A stretch of DNA of 44,051 bases. It comes from an uncultured Pelagibacteraceae bacterium (GTDB lineage: Bacteria; Pseudomonadota; Alphaproteobacteria; Pelagibacterales; Pelagibacteraceae). The stretch is from assembly GCA_902518835.1 (NCBI GenBank), contig CABYHH010000001.1, forward strand, positions 1 through 44,051, in the 5' to 3' direction. This document shows, in pieces, positions 8,985 through 15,609 of the stretch; within the stretch, counting starts at the first letter, position 1; the number at the start of each line of letters is the position of its first letter. A program made the translations under genes and the position numbers. Under the pieces are notes generated by a model. That model saw only the letters and a program-made list of their open reading frames with translations. It was not told the DNA's origin and ran no database searches.

Positions 8985-9992
8985 ATGAAAAGTAAAATTA
9001 AAATTTATTTTCTTGAAAATTCTTTTGACTATAACGGAAATGATCTGAATAGTAATATTATTGGAGGTTCTGAAAAAACTTTAATTAATATCTCTAGTGA
9101 ACTTGCAAAAAGTGATAAATTCATGATTAAAGTTTTTAATAATACCTCAAATTCATCAATCATTAATAATGTATCTTGGATGAATATTAATGAAATAAAT
9201 CAATCTGAGCAGGTCAACTATGTTATAGCAATGTCTGATGCTAATCTTTTTAAAAATATATACTGTAAAAATAATTTTTTATGGTCTCATAGTGTACAGT
9301 CATTTGAAAAATTTATTAGAAAAAAACAATTAATTTCTTTTTTTAAATATAAACCTGTAATGATTTTAGAAGGGGATTATCACTTTAAAACTAGAAGTTT
9401 TCTGACGTCTTTTTATGGAAAAAAAATATTAAAAATTGCTCCTGACAATGATTTTATAAATACAAAAATCGATTTAAATAAATTACCTCCTACAAATGCT
9501 ATATTCACTACAAAATCTGATAGAAACTTAGATTTTTTGTTGGATGCATGGCATCAAATTAAAAAAAATAGCATTCATTCTAAACTTTTTATAAATCCCC
9601 CTTATAAATTGACAAATACAAATATAAAAGATCAAGTTATTTTGAGAAAAAAAGGTGAAAAAAAATTATTGATAGAAGATCTTGTTAATTCCAGAGTTTT
9701 CATTACTCCAGGACATAAAACTGAAGTTTTTTGTTTGGCAGCTGAAGAGGCAAGAGAACTTTGTGTTCCTATAGTGACCATGGGTTTTGGGTCATTATAT
9801 GAAAGAGTTGAACATGGGATTACAGGATTTGTAGCACAAAATAAAAAAGAATTCATTGATTTCACAAATCTTATTTTAAATGATAGTAAAACCTATTTTA
9901 AGTTAAAAAATAACTTAATAAAAAGAAAAAATTCAAGAAATTATTCACATGTAAAAAATGATTTAATCAAAATTTTAAAAATTAATGACTGA
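8985..9992 (+). CDS. GT4-like glycosyltransferase
   Basis: About 335 residues of GT-B fold. An early GGSEKTLINISSEL glycine loop is typical of the acceptor domain, TTKSDRNLDFLLDAW starts the donor domain, and ITPGHKTEVFCLAAEEAREL carries the E-x7-E-like motif, with GSLYERVEHGITGFVA after it. I start at ATG 8985: AAAGAGA at 8967-8973 is well spaced for it, while the alternative TTG at 8976 sits on top of the previous stop codon. It overlaps the next gene by 8 bases. Donor and acceptor are unknown. Confidence 0.82.
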   Translation: MKSKIKIYFLENSFDYNGNDLNSNIIGGSEKTLINISSELAKSDKFMIKVFNNTSNSSIINNVSWMNINEINQSEQVNYVIAMSDANLFKNIYCKNNFLWSHSVQSFEKFIRKKQLISFFKYKPVMILEGDYHFKTRSFLTSFYGKKILKIAPDNDFINTKIDLNKLPPTNAIFTTKSDRNLDFLLDAWHQIKKNSIHSKLFINPPYKLTNTNIKDQVILRKKGEKKLLIEDLVNSRVFITPGHKTEVFCLAAEEARELCVPIVTMGFGSLYERVEHGITGFVAQNKKEFIDFTNLILNDSKTYFKLKNNLIKRKNSRNYSHVKNDLIKILKIND

Positions 9993-11178
9993 TCTAGTAA
10001 TATTGGTGGGTGGTAAAGGTAAAAGACTAGGAAAATTAACTAAAAAAATACCAAAACCATTAATTAGAATAAACAAAAAACCATTTTTAGATATCTTGCT
10101 CAGTAAATTAATTTCTTATGAATTTAATACGATTTATCTACTTTGCTCTTATAAAAAAAACTTTTTTTTTAAAAAATATCATCGAACTGTACTACATAAA
10201 TCTCGTATTATTTGTATCGATGAGGGTAAACAAAAAGGTACGGGTGGAGCTCTTTATAAGATAAGAAATAAAATTAAAGATAATTTTTTTCTAATTAATG
10301 GTGACTCTTTTTTAGATATTAATTTTAACTTGATATCAAAAATTTCTCTCAAACATGCAGTTGGTACAATTGTTACCACTAATAATAAAAATTATAAAAA
10401 TAATAAAAAAATGAATAATCTCAAAATAGATAATCGGGGTTTTATTGAACATTCAAATAATAAAACTGAATTAATGAATGGAGGTATTTATTTTTTTAAA
10501 AAAGAAATTTTTGATTATGTTTTTAATAAAAAAACGTCTTTAGAAAATGATATATTAGATGAATTAATTAAAAGAAAAAAAATTAAAGGTATTTATTCAA
10601 ACAATAAATTTATAGATATTGGGTCAATAAAAAATTTAAATTTATTAAAAAAAAATTCTAATTTTATTAGTCAAAGAGCAGTTTTTTTAGATAGAGACGG
10701 CGTAATTAACAAATTAAATTCAAATGGATATATTTTGAATTTTAATCAATTTAAATTACTTCCAGGTGTAGGTAATGCTATAAATTTTCTAAATAAAAAC
10801 AATTATCTAGTAATAGTTGTAACAAATCAAGCATGTGTAGGAAAATCAATAATTACAGAAAAAAAATTAGATAAAATACATGAAAAAATGAAAAAAAAAA
10901 TTTTTGAAAATAATCAAGGATTAATTAATGATGTATATTATTCCCCTTATTATAAATATTCAAAAAATAAGAAATATAGAATTAATTCAATAGACAGAAA
11001 ACCTAATCCAGGAATGATATTAAAAGCTATTAAAAAATGGAATTTGAGGATAAATGATAGTTTTTTTATTGGTGATAGTATATCAGACTATAATGCAGCA
11101 AAAAAAATCGGGCTAAGGTTTTATTATAAAGATAATGGGTTTTTTGATAAACAAATTAAAAGAATTGTCGATAAATGA
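9985..11178 (+). CDS. Fused HddC-like guanylyltransferase and GmhB-like phosphatase
   Basis: 397 residues with two enzymes. Residues ~1-225 form a sugar-phosphate nucleotidyltransferase (GGKGKRLGKLTKKIPKPL, then GTGGAL and NGDSFLD). Residues ~230-397 are an HAD phosphatase: FLDRDGVIN, VVTNQ, RKPNPGM and FIGDSISD are motifs I-IV. With gmhA and hddA following, they fit HddC (heptose 1-phosphate to GDP-heptose) and GmhB (1,7-bisphosphate 7-phosphatase). In E. coli GmhB a zinc loop uses Cys and His before the RKP motif; here that loop reads YYSPYYKYS and SIDRKP, with no Cys. It overlaps gmhA by 4 bases. Confidence 0.86.
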   Translation: MTDLVILVGGKGKRLGKLTKKIPKPLIRINKKPFLDILLSKLISYEFNTIYLLCSYKKNFFFKKYHRTVLHKSRIICIDEGKQKGTGGALYKIRNKIKDNFFLINGDSFLDINFNLISKISLKHAVGTIVTTNNKNYKNNKKMNNLKIDNRGFIEHSNNKTELMNGGIYFFKKEIFDYVFNKKTSLENDILDELIKRKKIKGIYSNNKFIDIGSIKNLNLLKKNSNFISQRAVFLDRDGVINKLNSNGYILNFNQFKLLPGVGNAINFLNKNNYLVIVVTNQACVGKSIITEKKLDKIHEKMKKKIFENNQGLINDVYYSPYYKYSKNKKYRINSIDRKPNPGMILKAIKKWNLRINDSFFIGDSISDYNAAKKIGLRFYYKDNGFFDKQIKRIVDK

Positions 11179-11753
11179 AAAATATAATTAAAAAACATTT
11201 TATTGAAATACAAAAAATTTTAATGAATCCAATTGATTTGATCGATAAAACATACAAAATATCATTATTTCTTAAAAAAAAGATTAAATCTAAAAATAAA
11301 ATTTATGTATATGGAAATGGTGGTTCATTTGCAGATGCATCTCATTTTGTTGGTGAATTAACTGCATCATACTCATCAAAAAAAAGAAGGCCATTACCAT
11401 TTGTTTTACTAAGTTCAAATATAGCAGCATTAACTGGATGGTCGAATGATTTTAATTTTGATGGTTATGTCTCTCGAGAGCTCTCAACTTTAGCTACAAA
11501 AGGGGATGTACTTTTCATTTTTTCCACTTCTGGAGGAAATTCAAAAACTAAAAAATCATTAAATCTAATTAAATTAGCAAAAATAGCAAAATCTAAAAAA
11601 ATAGAAATAATTGCTTTACTAGGTAAGGGTGGAGGAGAGCTCGAAAAAATTGCAAACCAATCCATTATAATTAATTCAAATAAAACTGGATCAATTCAAG
11701 AAACTCATAAGATTATTTTCCATTCGATTTGTGAAACATTTGAAAATATCTAA
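11175..11753 (+). CDS. gmhA: Sedoheptulose 7-phosphate isomerase GmhA
   Basis: A 192-residue SIS-domain isomerase that turns sedoheptulose 7-phosphate into D-glycero-D-manno-heptose 7-phosphate, the first step of heptose synthesis. The family signature GNGGSFADASHFVGEL (residues ~48-63) includes the catalytic-type Glu, FSTSGGNSK is the phosphate-binding loop, and QETHKIIFHSICE supplies the C-terminal His. Length equals that of E. coli GmhA. It overlaps the HddC-GmhB gene by 4 bases and is followed after 2 bases by hddA, so the pathway is one transcription unit. Confidence 0.93.
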   Translation: MKNIIKKHFIEIQKILMNPIDLIDKTYKISLFLKKKIKSKNKIYVYGNGGSFADASHFVGELTASYSSKKRRPLPFVLLSSNIAALTGWSNDFNFDGYVSRELSTLATKGDVLFIFSTSGGNSKTKKSLNLIKLAKIAKSKKIEIIALLGKGGGELEKIANQSIIINSNKTGSIQETHKIIFHSICETFENI

Positions 11754-11755
11754 TC

Positions 11756-12733
11756 ATGATTATTTCTAAAACACCTTTTAGAATATCGCTTATTGGAGGT
11801 GGTACTGATTTTCCTTCATATTATAAAAAATTTCCTGGTTTAGTTATTGGTGGAACCATAGATAAATATTGTTACGTTTCTGCAAGGTTTTTACCAAATG
11901 TTTTCAAGTATAAACATCGTGTGGTTTGGTCTAAAAATGAAGTGGTCAAAAATAATAATCAAATAATTCATCCAACCGTAAGGGCTGTATTTAATTATCT
12001 AAAAATTAATCAAGGCTTAGAGATTCATTACCAGGGTGATTTACAAAAAAATTCTGGCTTAGGTACAAGCTCCGCCTTCTGTGTTGGTTTAATTAAATCT
12101 CTTAAAGGATTGCATAAAAAAGGAATAAATAAAGAAATTTTAGCTAAAACTGCAATAAATATAGAGCAAAATTTAATGAAAGAAAAATGTGGTTCTCAAG
12201 ATCAAATTTGGGCTGCTTACGGGGGTTTTAATGCAATCGAATTTAAAGGAAAATCATTTAAAGTTAAAAAATTAGGAATAAATAAATCTAAATTATCAAA
12301 TCTGAGTAAAAACTTATTTTTAATATATACAGGTATTAATAAATTTTCACATTTTGTTGAAAAGGATAAAATTTTAAATCTAAACAAAAATTTAAATCAT
12401 CTAAATAAAATTTATAATTTAGCAAAATCATTTAGATACGAAATACAAAATAATAATAGTAATGATTTTATCGGTACTATTCTTAATGAATATTGGTCAA
12501 TAAAAAAATCACTATCAAATAAAGTTTCAAATAATAAGATTGATGAAATTTATAATGAAGCTTTAAAATCAGGTGCTGTTGGTGGCAAAATAATAGGATC
12601 AGGTGGAGGTGGTTTTTTATTAATGTATTGTAAACAGCAGAATCATTTATCTTTGACGAAAAGACTTAACAAATTGCCGATTATTAAATTTAACTTTGTT
12701 GAAAAGGGAAGTGAAATTATATTTAAGTCTTAA
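11756..12733 (+). CDS. hddA: D-glycero-D-manno-heptose 7-phosphate kinase HddA
   Basis: A 325-residue GHMP-family kinase that phosphorylates heptose 7-phosphate to the 1,7-bisphosphate. It opens with the family start TPFRISLIGGGTDFPSYY, has the ATP loop KNSGLGTSSAFCVGL near residue 105, and the C-terminal GGKIIGSGGGGFLLMY glycine motif. HddA, rather than the HldE kinase, indicates the GDP- and not the ADP-heptose route. It is the last plus-strand gene of the cluster and its end overlaps the convergent glycosyltransferase by 4 bases. Confidence 0.92.
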   Translation: MIISKTPFRISLIGGGTDFPSYYKKFPGLVIGGTIDKYCYVSARFLPNVFKYKHRVVWSKNEVVKNNNQIIHPTVRAVFNYLKINQGLEIHYQGDLQKNSGLGTSSAFCVGLIKSLKGLHKKGINKEILAKTAINIEQNLMKEKCGSQDQIWAAYGGFNAIEFKGKSFKVKKLGINKSKLSNLSKNLFLIYTGINKFSHFVEKDKILNLNKNLNHLNKIYNLAKSFRYEIQNNNSNDFIGTILNEYWSIKKSLSNKVSNNKIDEIYNEALKSGAVGGKIIGSGGGGFLLMYCKQQNHLSLTKRLNKLPIIKFNFVEKGSEIIFKS

Positions 12734-13458
12734 AAAAAAGTTTTAATCATATATTTTATATATTCTATTTTTTGAATTTTTCTTCTATTTAAAAAAAAAC
12801 CATCTTTATGTGCTGTTAAATATAATCCGTCTATTTTGCTATTTATATTTTGTTCATAAACGATATCTTTATTAACTTGACCTCTAAATATGTTAATTAA
12901 ATTTTTAATAGATGATTTTTTTTCTTTTTGAAGATAAATAGCTAACCACAAATCATCATCTAAAAACATATTACTGTTGTTTTTTACATATTTTTCATAA
13001 AAAATTTCAATACTATCAAGTAATTTAGTATTCATTAAAAAACCATCAGCACATTGGCCCATTTTAATACTAAAAATTTTATTTAAGTAAAAACTATAGT
13101 TAACTGGTTCTTTTTTAAATGCTTCTAGAAATATTTTACATATATTTTTATCATAAATATGATCATCATCTAACAATATAACACAGTCATAATTTCGCAC
13201 TTTATCGATTGAGCCCATAATCTTAGTTCCAGGTCCATAATCATTACATCTTATTATTTCAACATTTTCTTTTCTTATATCATCTAAATCTTTCTCTGAA
13301 ATAATTTCATTTTTAAATCTATTATATTTTAAAGGTACATTTAAAAATATTTTATCAGGTTTTAAAGTTTGGTTGTTAATATTTTCTAAAATAGCGTTAA
13401 TATTTTTTACCCGTGATGGGATAGTTGACATGGAAACACAAAATGAAAAATCTTTCAC
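12730..13458 (-). CDS. GT2-like glycosyltransferase (GT-A fold)
   Basis: A 242-residue protein starting FCVSMSTIPSRVKNI, a form of the GT-A nucleotide-binding start seen in small family-2-like transferases. DDDH at residues 97-100 (VILLDDDHIYD) is the metal-binding DxD motif and SNMFLDDDLWLAIYL gives a second acidic patch that could hold the catalytic base. It is convergent with hddA and runs with the transaldolase gene (6-base gap). It probably adds a sugar to the same surface glycan; donor and acceptor cannot be told from sequence. Confidence 0.78.
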   Translation of the reverse strand: MKDFSFCVSMSTIPSRVKNINAILENINNQTLKPDKIFLNVPLKYNRFKNEIISEKDLDDIRKENVEIIRCNDYGPGTKIMGSIDKVRNYDCVILLDDDHIYDKNICKIFLEAFKKEPVNYSFYLNKIFSIKMGQCADGFLMNTKLLDSIEIFYEKYVKNNSNMFLDDDLWLAIYLQKEKKSSIKNLINIFRGQVNKDIVYEQNINSKIDGLYLTAHKDGFFLNRRKIQKIEYIKYMIKTFF

Positions 13459-13464
13459 TTAAAA

Positions 13465-14157
13465 CTAAACCTTAAATCTACTTTTTTTTGCGTCTTTATA
13501 AAATCCCTTTACTGTATCTAGAGTTAATTGATTATATGATTTATTTGATTTTTTGATTTGATCAATAATTTTTGGCGGCATTGTAATAATTTGGCAACCT
13601 AATTTTTTTGCTTCTAAATAGTTGTAAGTTTCTCTTGTGCTCGCCCATAAAATTTCAATATTTTTATATTTTCTTGTAAATTTAATAGACCTATCAAAAA
13701 TTGGAATAGGGTTTTTAAGCTGATCTCCCATTCGTCCAGCAAAAATTGAAATAATTGCTCTTGTTTTTTTATTAAGTTGTTTAGTAATTTTCTTAACTTG
13801 TTCAAAAGTATAGACTGCAGTAATATTTAATTTAACTTTTTCGTTACTTAATTTTTTTATTATTTTTCCAGTAAATTTACCCTTTGTATTTACTACTGGT
13901 ATTTTAACATAAACATTTTTTGCCCAATTATTTATAATTTTTCCTTGATTGTACATTTCGTCAATATTGTCTGAAAAAACTTCTAATGAAACTGGTTTGT
14001 TATTACTATTTTTTAATAATTTAATTGAATATGATTTATAACTCTTAGCTCCTGATTGTCTCATCAAACTTGGGTTTGTGGTAAAACCTTCAACAATTTT
14101 TTCTTTTTTATATTTTAAAAAAATTTTATAATCAGCACTATCACAAAATATTTTCAT
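13465..14157 (-). CDS. Small transaldolase (FSA/TalC-type length)
   Basis: A 230-residue single-domain aldolase. Asp6 and the Schiff-base Lys85 (VYVKIPV) fall exactly where they do in E. coli fructose 6-phosphate aldolase. Two positions argue for transaldolase rather than that aldolase activity: residue 59 is Glu (SLEV; Gln in FsaA), and the position of FsaA Tyr131 is Phe139 (SIFAGRMGD). GFTTNPSLM and LWASTRE are family motifs. It would interconvert sedoheptulose 7-phosphate and fructose 6-phosphate, and sits beside the GmhA pathway that consumes sedoheptulose 7-phosphate. Confidence 0.88.
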   Translation of the reverse strand: MKIFCDSADYKIFLKYKKEKIVEGFTTNPSLMRQSGAKSYKSYSIKLLKNSNNKPVSLEVFSDNIDEMYNQGKIINNWAKNVYVKIPVVNTKGKFTGKIIKKLSNEKVKLNITAVYTFEQVKKITKQLNKKTRAIISIFAGRMGDQLKNPIPIFDRSIKFTRKYKNIEILWASTRETYNYLEAKKLGCQIITMPPKIIDQIKKSNKSYNQLTLDTVKGFYKDAKKSRFKV

Positions 14158-14169
14158 AATTTAAGATTA

Positions 14170-15075
14170 TCATATTTTTATTTTATTTAATGCGTTATTT
14201 TTAAATAGATTTGCCTCTTGAATATATCTTCTAACCATTTGTGTAGTTTTATGTCCTGTCATTGCCATTATATTTCTCTCTTCAGCTCCAAATTCTGCAG
14301 CTGTTGTAGCAAAACCAGATCTTAAACTGTGTCCAGCGTATTTTGATGAATCTAATCCAGCTTTTTGTGCATATTTTTTAATTATAAGAGCTACAGATTT
14401 ATCTGAAATTTCAAAAATTTTATCTTGGTTTTTTTTTGATATTTTTTTATTAATATAATCTCTAAGGGTTAATACTGGACAAAATTCTTTATTATCAAAA
14501 TAGGGGATAGCTTTAACTATCCCTTCTCCGGATTGATCTGTTTTTGATCTTTTAATTAAAATTTTTATTCCCTCAGGGACAAATTCAATATCTTCATGAA
14601 GTATATTGACCAACTCAGACCTTCTAAAACCACCTGCGAAACCCAACAATATTATGGATTTATCTCTAATTTTTTCTTTATCTATTGCTTTAATTATTAA
14701 TTTTAAATCATTGATTAATAATGGTTTTTTGGCTTTTTGTCTTGACCCCAAAGTTCTTTTGATACCATGTAAGTTTTCCATAATTATTGGATGTTTAGTA
14801 TCAAGATAATGCCCTTTTAATTTATGAATAACACTTATAGAGGCTATTCTGCGTTTTAAAGTGCTAAATTTAGATGATTTTGAGAGATGAGTAATATAGA
14901 GAGCAATGATTTTTGGCTGTGTTGGGATTGAAGATAATCCATTTTTAGAGCAGAAACCGGAGAAGTCTCTAAAATCTGATTGATAAGCCCTCAAAGTATT
15001 ATAAGCTTTCGAATTTTTTAAATTCTTTAAAGTCTCAATTTCTAAGTTTTTAACATCAGTTATTAATTCATTCAT
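14170..15075 (-). CDS. Tyrosine recombinase / integrase
   Basis: 301 residues with a SAM-like core-binding domain (~1-105) and a catalytic domain. The catalytic set is complete: Arg151 (GFRRSEL), a beta-hairpin Lys near 178 (RSKTDQ), His249 and Arg252 (HSLRSG), His275 (TGHKTT) and the nucleophile Tyr284 (MVRRYIQEA). It is not clearly XerC or XerD; HSLRSGFATTAAEFG is the style of integrases of islands and phages. It sits at the right end of the sugar island, away from tRNA-Glu. A 9-bp inverted repeat lies just upstream of its start. Confidence 0.92.
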   Translation of the reverse strand: MNELITDVKNLEIETLKNLKNSKAYNTLRAYQSDFRDFSGFCSKNGLSSIPTQPKIIALYITHLSKSSKFSTLKRRIASISVIHKLKGHYLDTKHPIIMENLHGIKRTLGSRQKAKKPLLINDLKLIIKAIDKEKIRDKSIILLGFAGGFRRSELVNILHEDIEFVPEGIKILIKRSKTDQSGEGIVKAIPYFDNKEFCPVLTLRDYINKKISKKNQDKIFEISDKSVALIIKKYAQKAGLDSSKYAGHSLRSGFATTAAEFGAEERNIMAMTGHKTTQMVRRYIQEANLFKNNALNKIKI

Positions 15076-15081
15076 AAGTAT

Positions 15082-15106
15082 TTCCGATAACCATTAATTA
15101 TCGGAA
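15082..15106. repeat. 9-bp perfect inverted repeat upstream of the integrase
   Basis: TTCCGATAA (15082-15090) and TTATCGGAA (15098-15106) are perfect inverted copies separated by the 7 bases CCATTAA. Arms that end in ATAA and start with TTAT around a 6-8 base centre are the layout of tyrosine-recombinase core sites such as dif. The repeat begins 6 bases upstream of the integrase ATG, so it could be the enzyme's own core site, an operator, or a hairpin in its leader. Confidence 0.55.
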
Positions 15107-15154
15107 TTTATATAATAGGTGATTTTTAATGTCAATAGTTTAAATATAAAAATT

Positions 15155-15331
15155 ATGAGCTCAGTTGATGGAGAAATACCTGCAGTTTGGTTTTTAATAA
15201 CCTCATTTGGCTTTATAATTTTAAGTTATATCCAATATAAAAATCATGGAAAAAGTATTGAAACAATTTTTTTATCAACTTTAGCGACTGTTTTTTTTAT
15301 TAGTTATTTTATACTTGTATTTAAAGCTTAA
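15155..15331 (+). CDS. Small two-helix membrane protein, unknown function
   Basis: A 58-residue frame from ATG 15155. Residues ~9-25 (VWFLITSFGFIILSYI) and ~36-56 (IFLSTLATVFFISYFILVF) are membrane segments joined by a short basic loop (QYKNHGKS). An in-frame GTG at 15119 would add 12 residues of no clear value and lies in the integrase promoter region, so I prefer the ATG. I do not recognise a family. It stands alone between the integrase and the structured RNA. Confidence 0.55.
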   Translation: MSSVDGEIPAVWFLITSFGFIILSYIQYKNHGKSIETIFLSTLATVFFISYFILVFKA

Positions 15332-15399
15332 TTTATCCCCATAATTCACAGCAATTTTCATTTTTTTTAAAATCAATTAAAAAGTGATACTAATATAAA

Positions 15400-15419
15400 T
15401 ATACATTTGTTAATGTATA
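15400..15419. repeat. 8-bp inverted repeat just before the structured RNA
   Basis: TATACATT (15400-15407) and AATGTATA (15412-15419) are perfect inverted copies with loop TGTT. It ends directly before the sequence AATGA that begins the structured RNA region. It may be part of the RNA promoter (TATA-rich) or a hairpin at the insertion edge. Confidence 0.45.
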
Positions 15420-15424
15420 AATGA

Positions 15425-15608
15425 ATTAAGGGGCAACTCTTAACTGGCCGATTGGAGAAAAGCCGAGAGGTACAATTCCAAGGGGCAGAAAGCTCTGCAA
15501 AGCATCGCTGAACATGTAGAGCGGGAGGCATGGCGGTAGCGCATCAACGACGTGCCAAAACAACTGTTCTTTGCACCTTAAAAAGTGCAAGGAAACAGGG
15601 GTTTTTTC
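15425..15608 (+). ncRNA. G+C-rich structured RNA, candidate HEARO/omega RNA
   Basis: In an A+T-rich genome this stretch stands out: 35 of the 60 bases at 15481-15540 are G or C. Complementary segments: CTCT 15437-15440 with AGAG 15466-15469; GGC 15446-15448 with GCC 15462-15464; TTGGA 15452-15456, in that hairpin's loop, with TCCAA 15477-15481 (a pseudoknot); GCAGA/TCTGC 15485-15498; CGCT/AGCG 15506-15523; GGCATG/CGTGCC 15527-15556; and a 3' terminator. It does not match tmRNA, RNase P, SRP or 6S RNA as I know them. The element stops just before ATGATG. HEARO RNAs, partners of IscB/IsrB nucleases, are described as inserting 5' of ATGA or GTGA. No nuclease gene is nearby. The family name is a hypothesis; the 5' end is uncertain. 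Confidence 0.65.
15564..15607 (+). terminator. Strong intrinsic terminator at the RNA 3' end
   Basis: The left arm 15564-15576 (CTGTTCTTTGCAC) pairs with 15585-15598 (GTGCAAGGAAACAG) with one bulged A and one G-T pair. The loop is CTTAAAAA, and GGG plus six T (15602-15607) follow. It lies 3 bases before the alkyltransferase start codon, so it ends the RNA or attenuates that gene. Confidence 0.75.
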
Positions 15609-15609
15609 A

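Larger units (their letters stand above)
4592..15106. other. Putative genomic island: tRNA-Glu to integrase, surface-sugar genes
   Basis: The interval begins with tRNA-Glu and ends with a tyrosine recombinase. Between them lie glycosyltransferases and nucleotide-sugar genes, the usual cargo of SAR11 hypervariable regions. Genes outside it on both sides are core metabolism and translation. No repeat of the tRNA 3' end was found near the recombinase, so an integrated element with intact att sites is not shown. The boundary and mobility are inference. Confidence 0.4.

Noticed and set aside
14504-14523. Inverted repeat GGGATAG/CTATCCC inside the integrase gene
   Set aside because: It encodes an ordinary part of the protein and could be chance; no link with recombination is visible.
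15425-15608. tmRNA, RNase P, SRP or 6S RNA
   Set aside because: The conserved cores I know for these (for example the tmRNA tag frame, the RNase P GAGGAAAGTCC core, the SRP GGAAGCAG loop) are not present.
15571-15609. Longer alkyltransferase starting upstream at 15571
   Set aside because: The extra codons are the terminator hairpin itself and begin with TTG; the ATG at 15610 fits the family.
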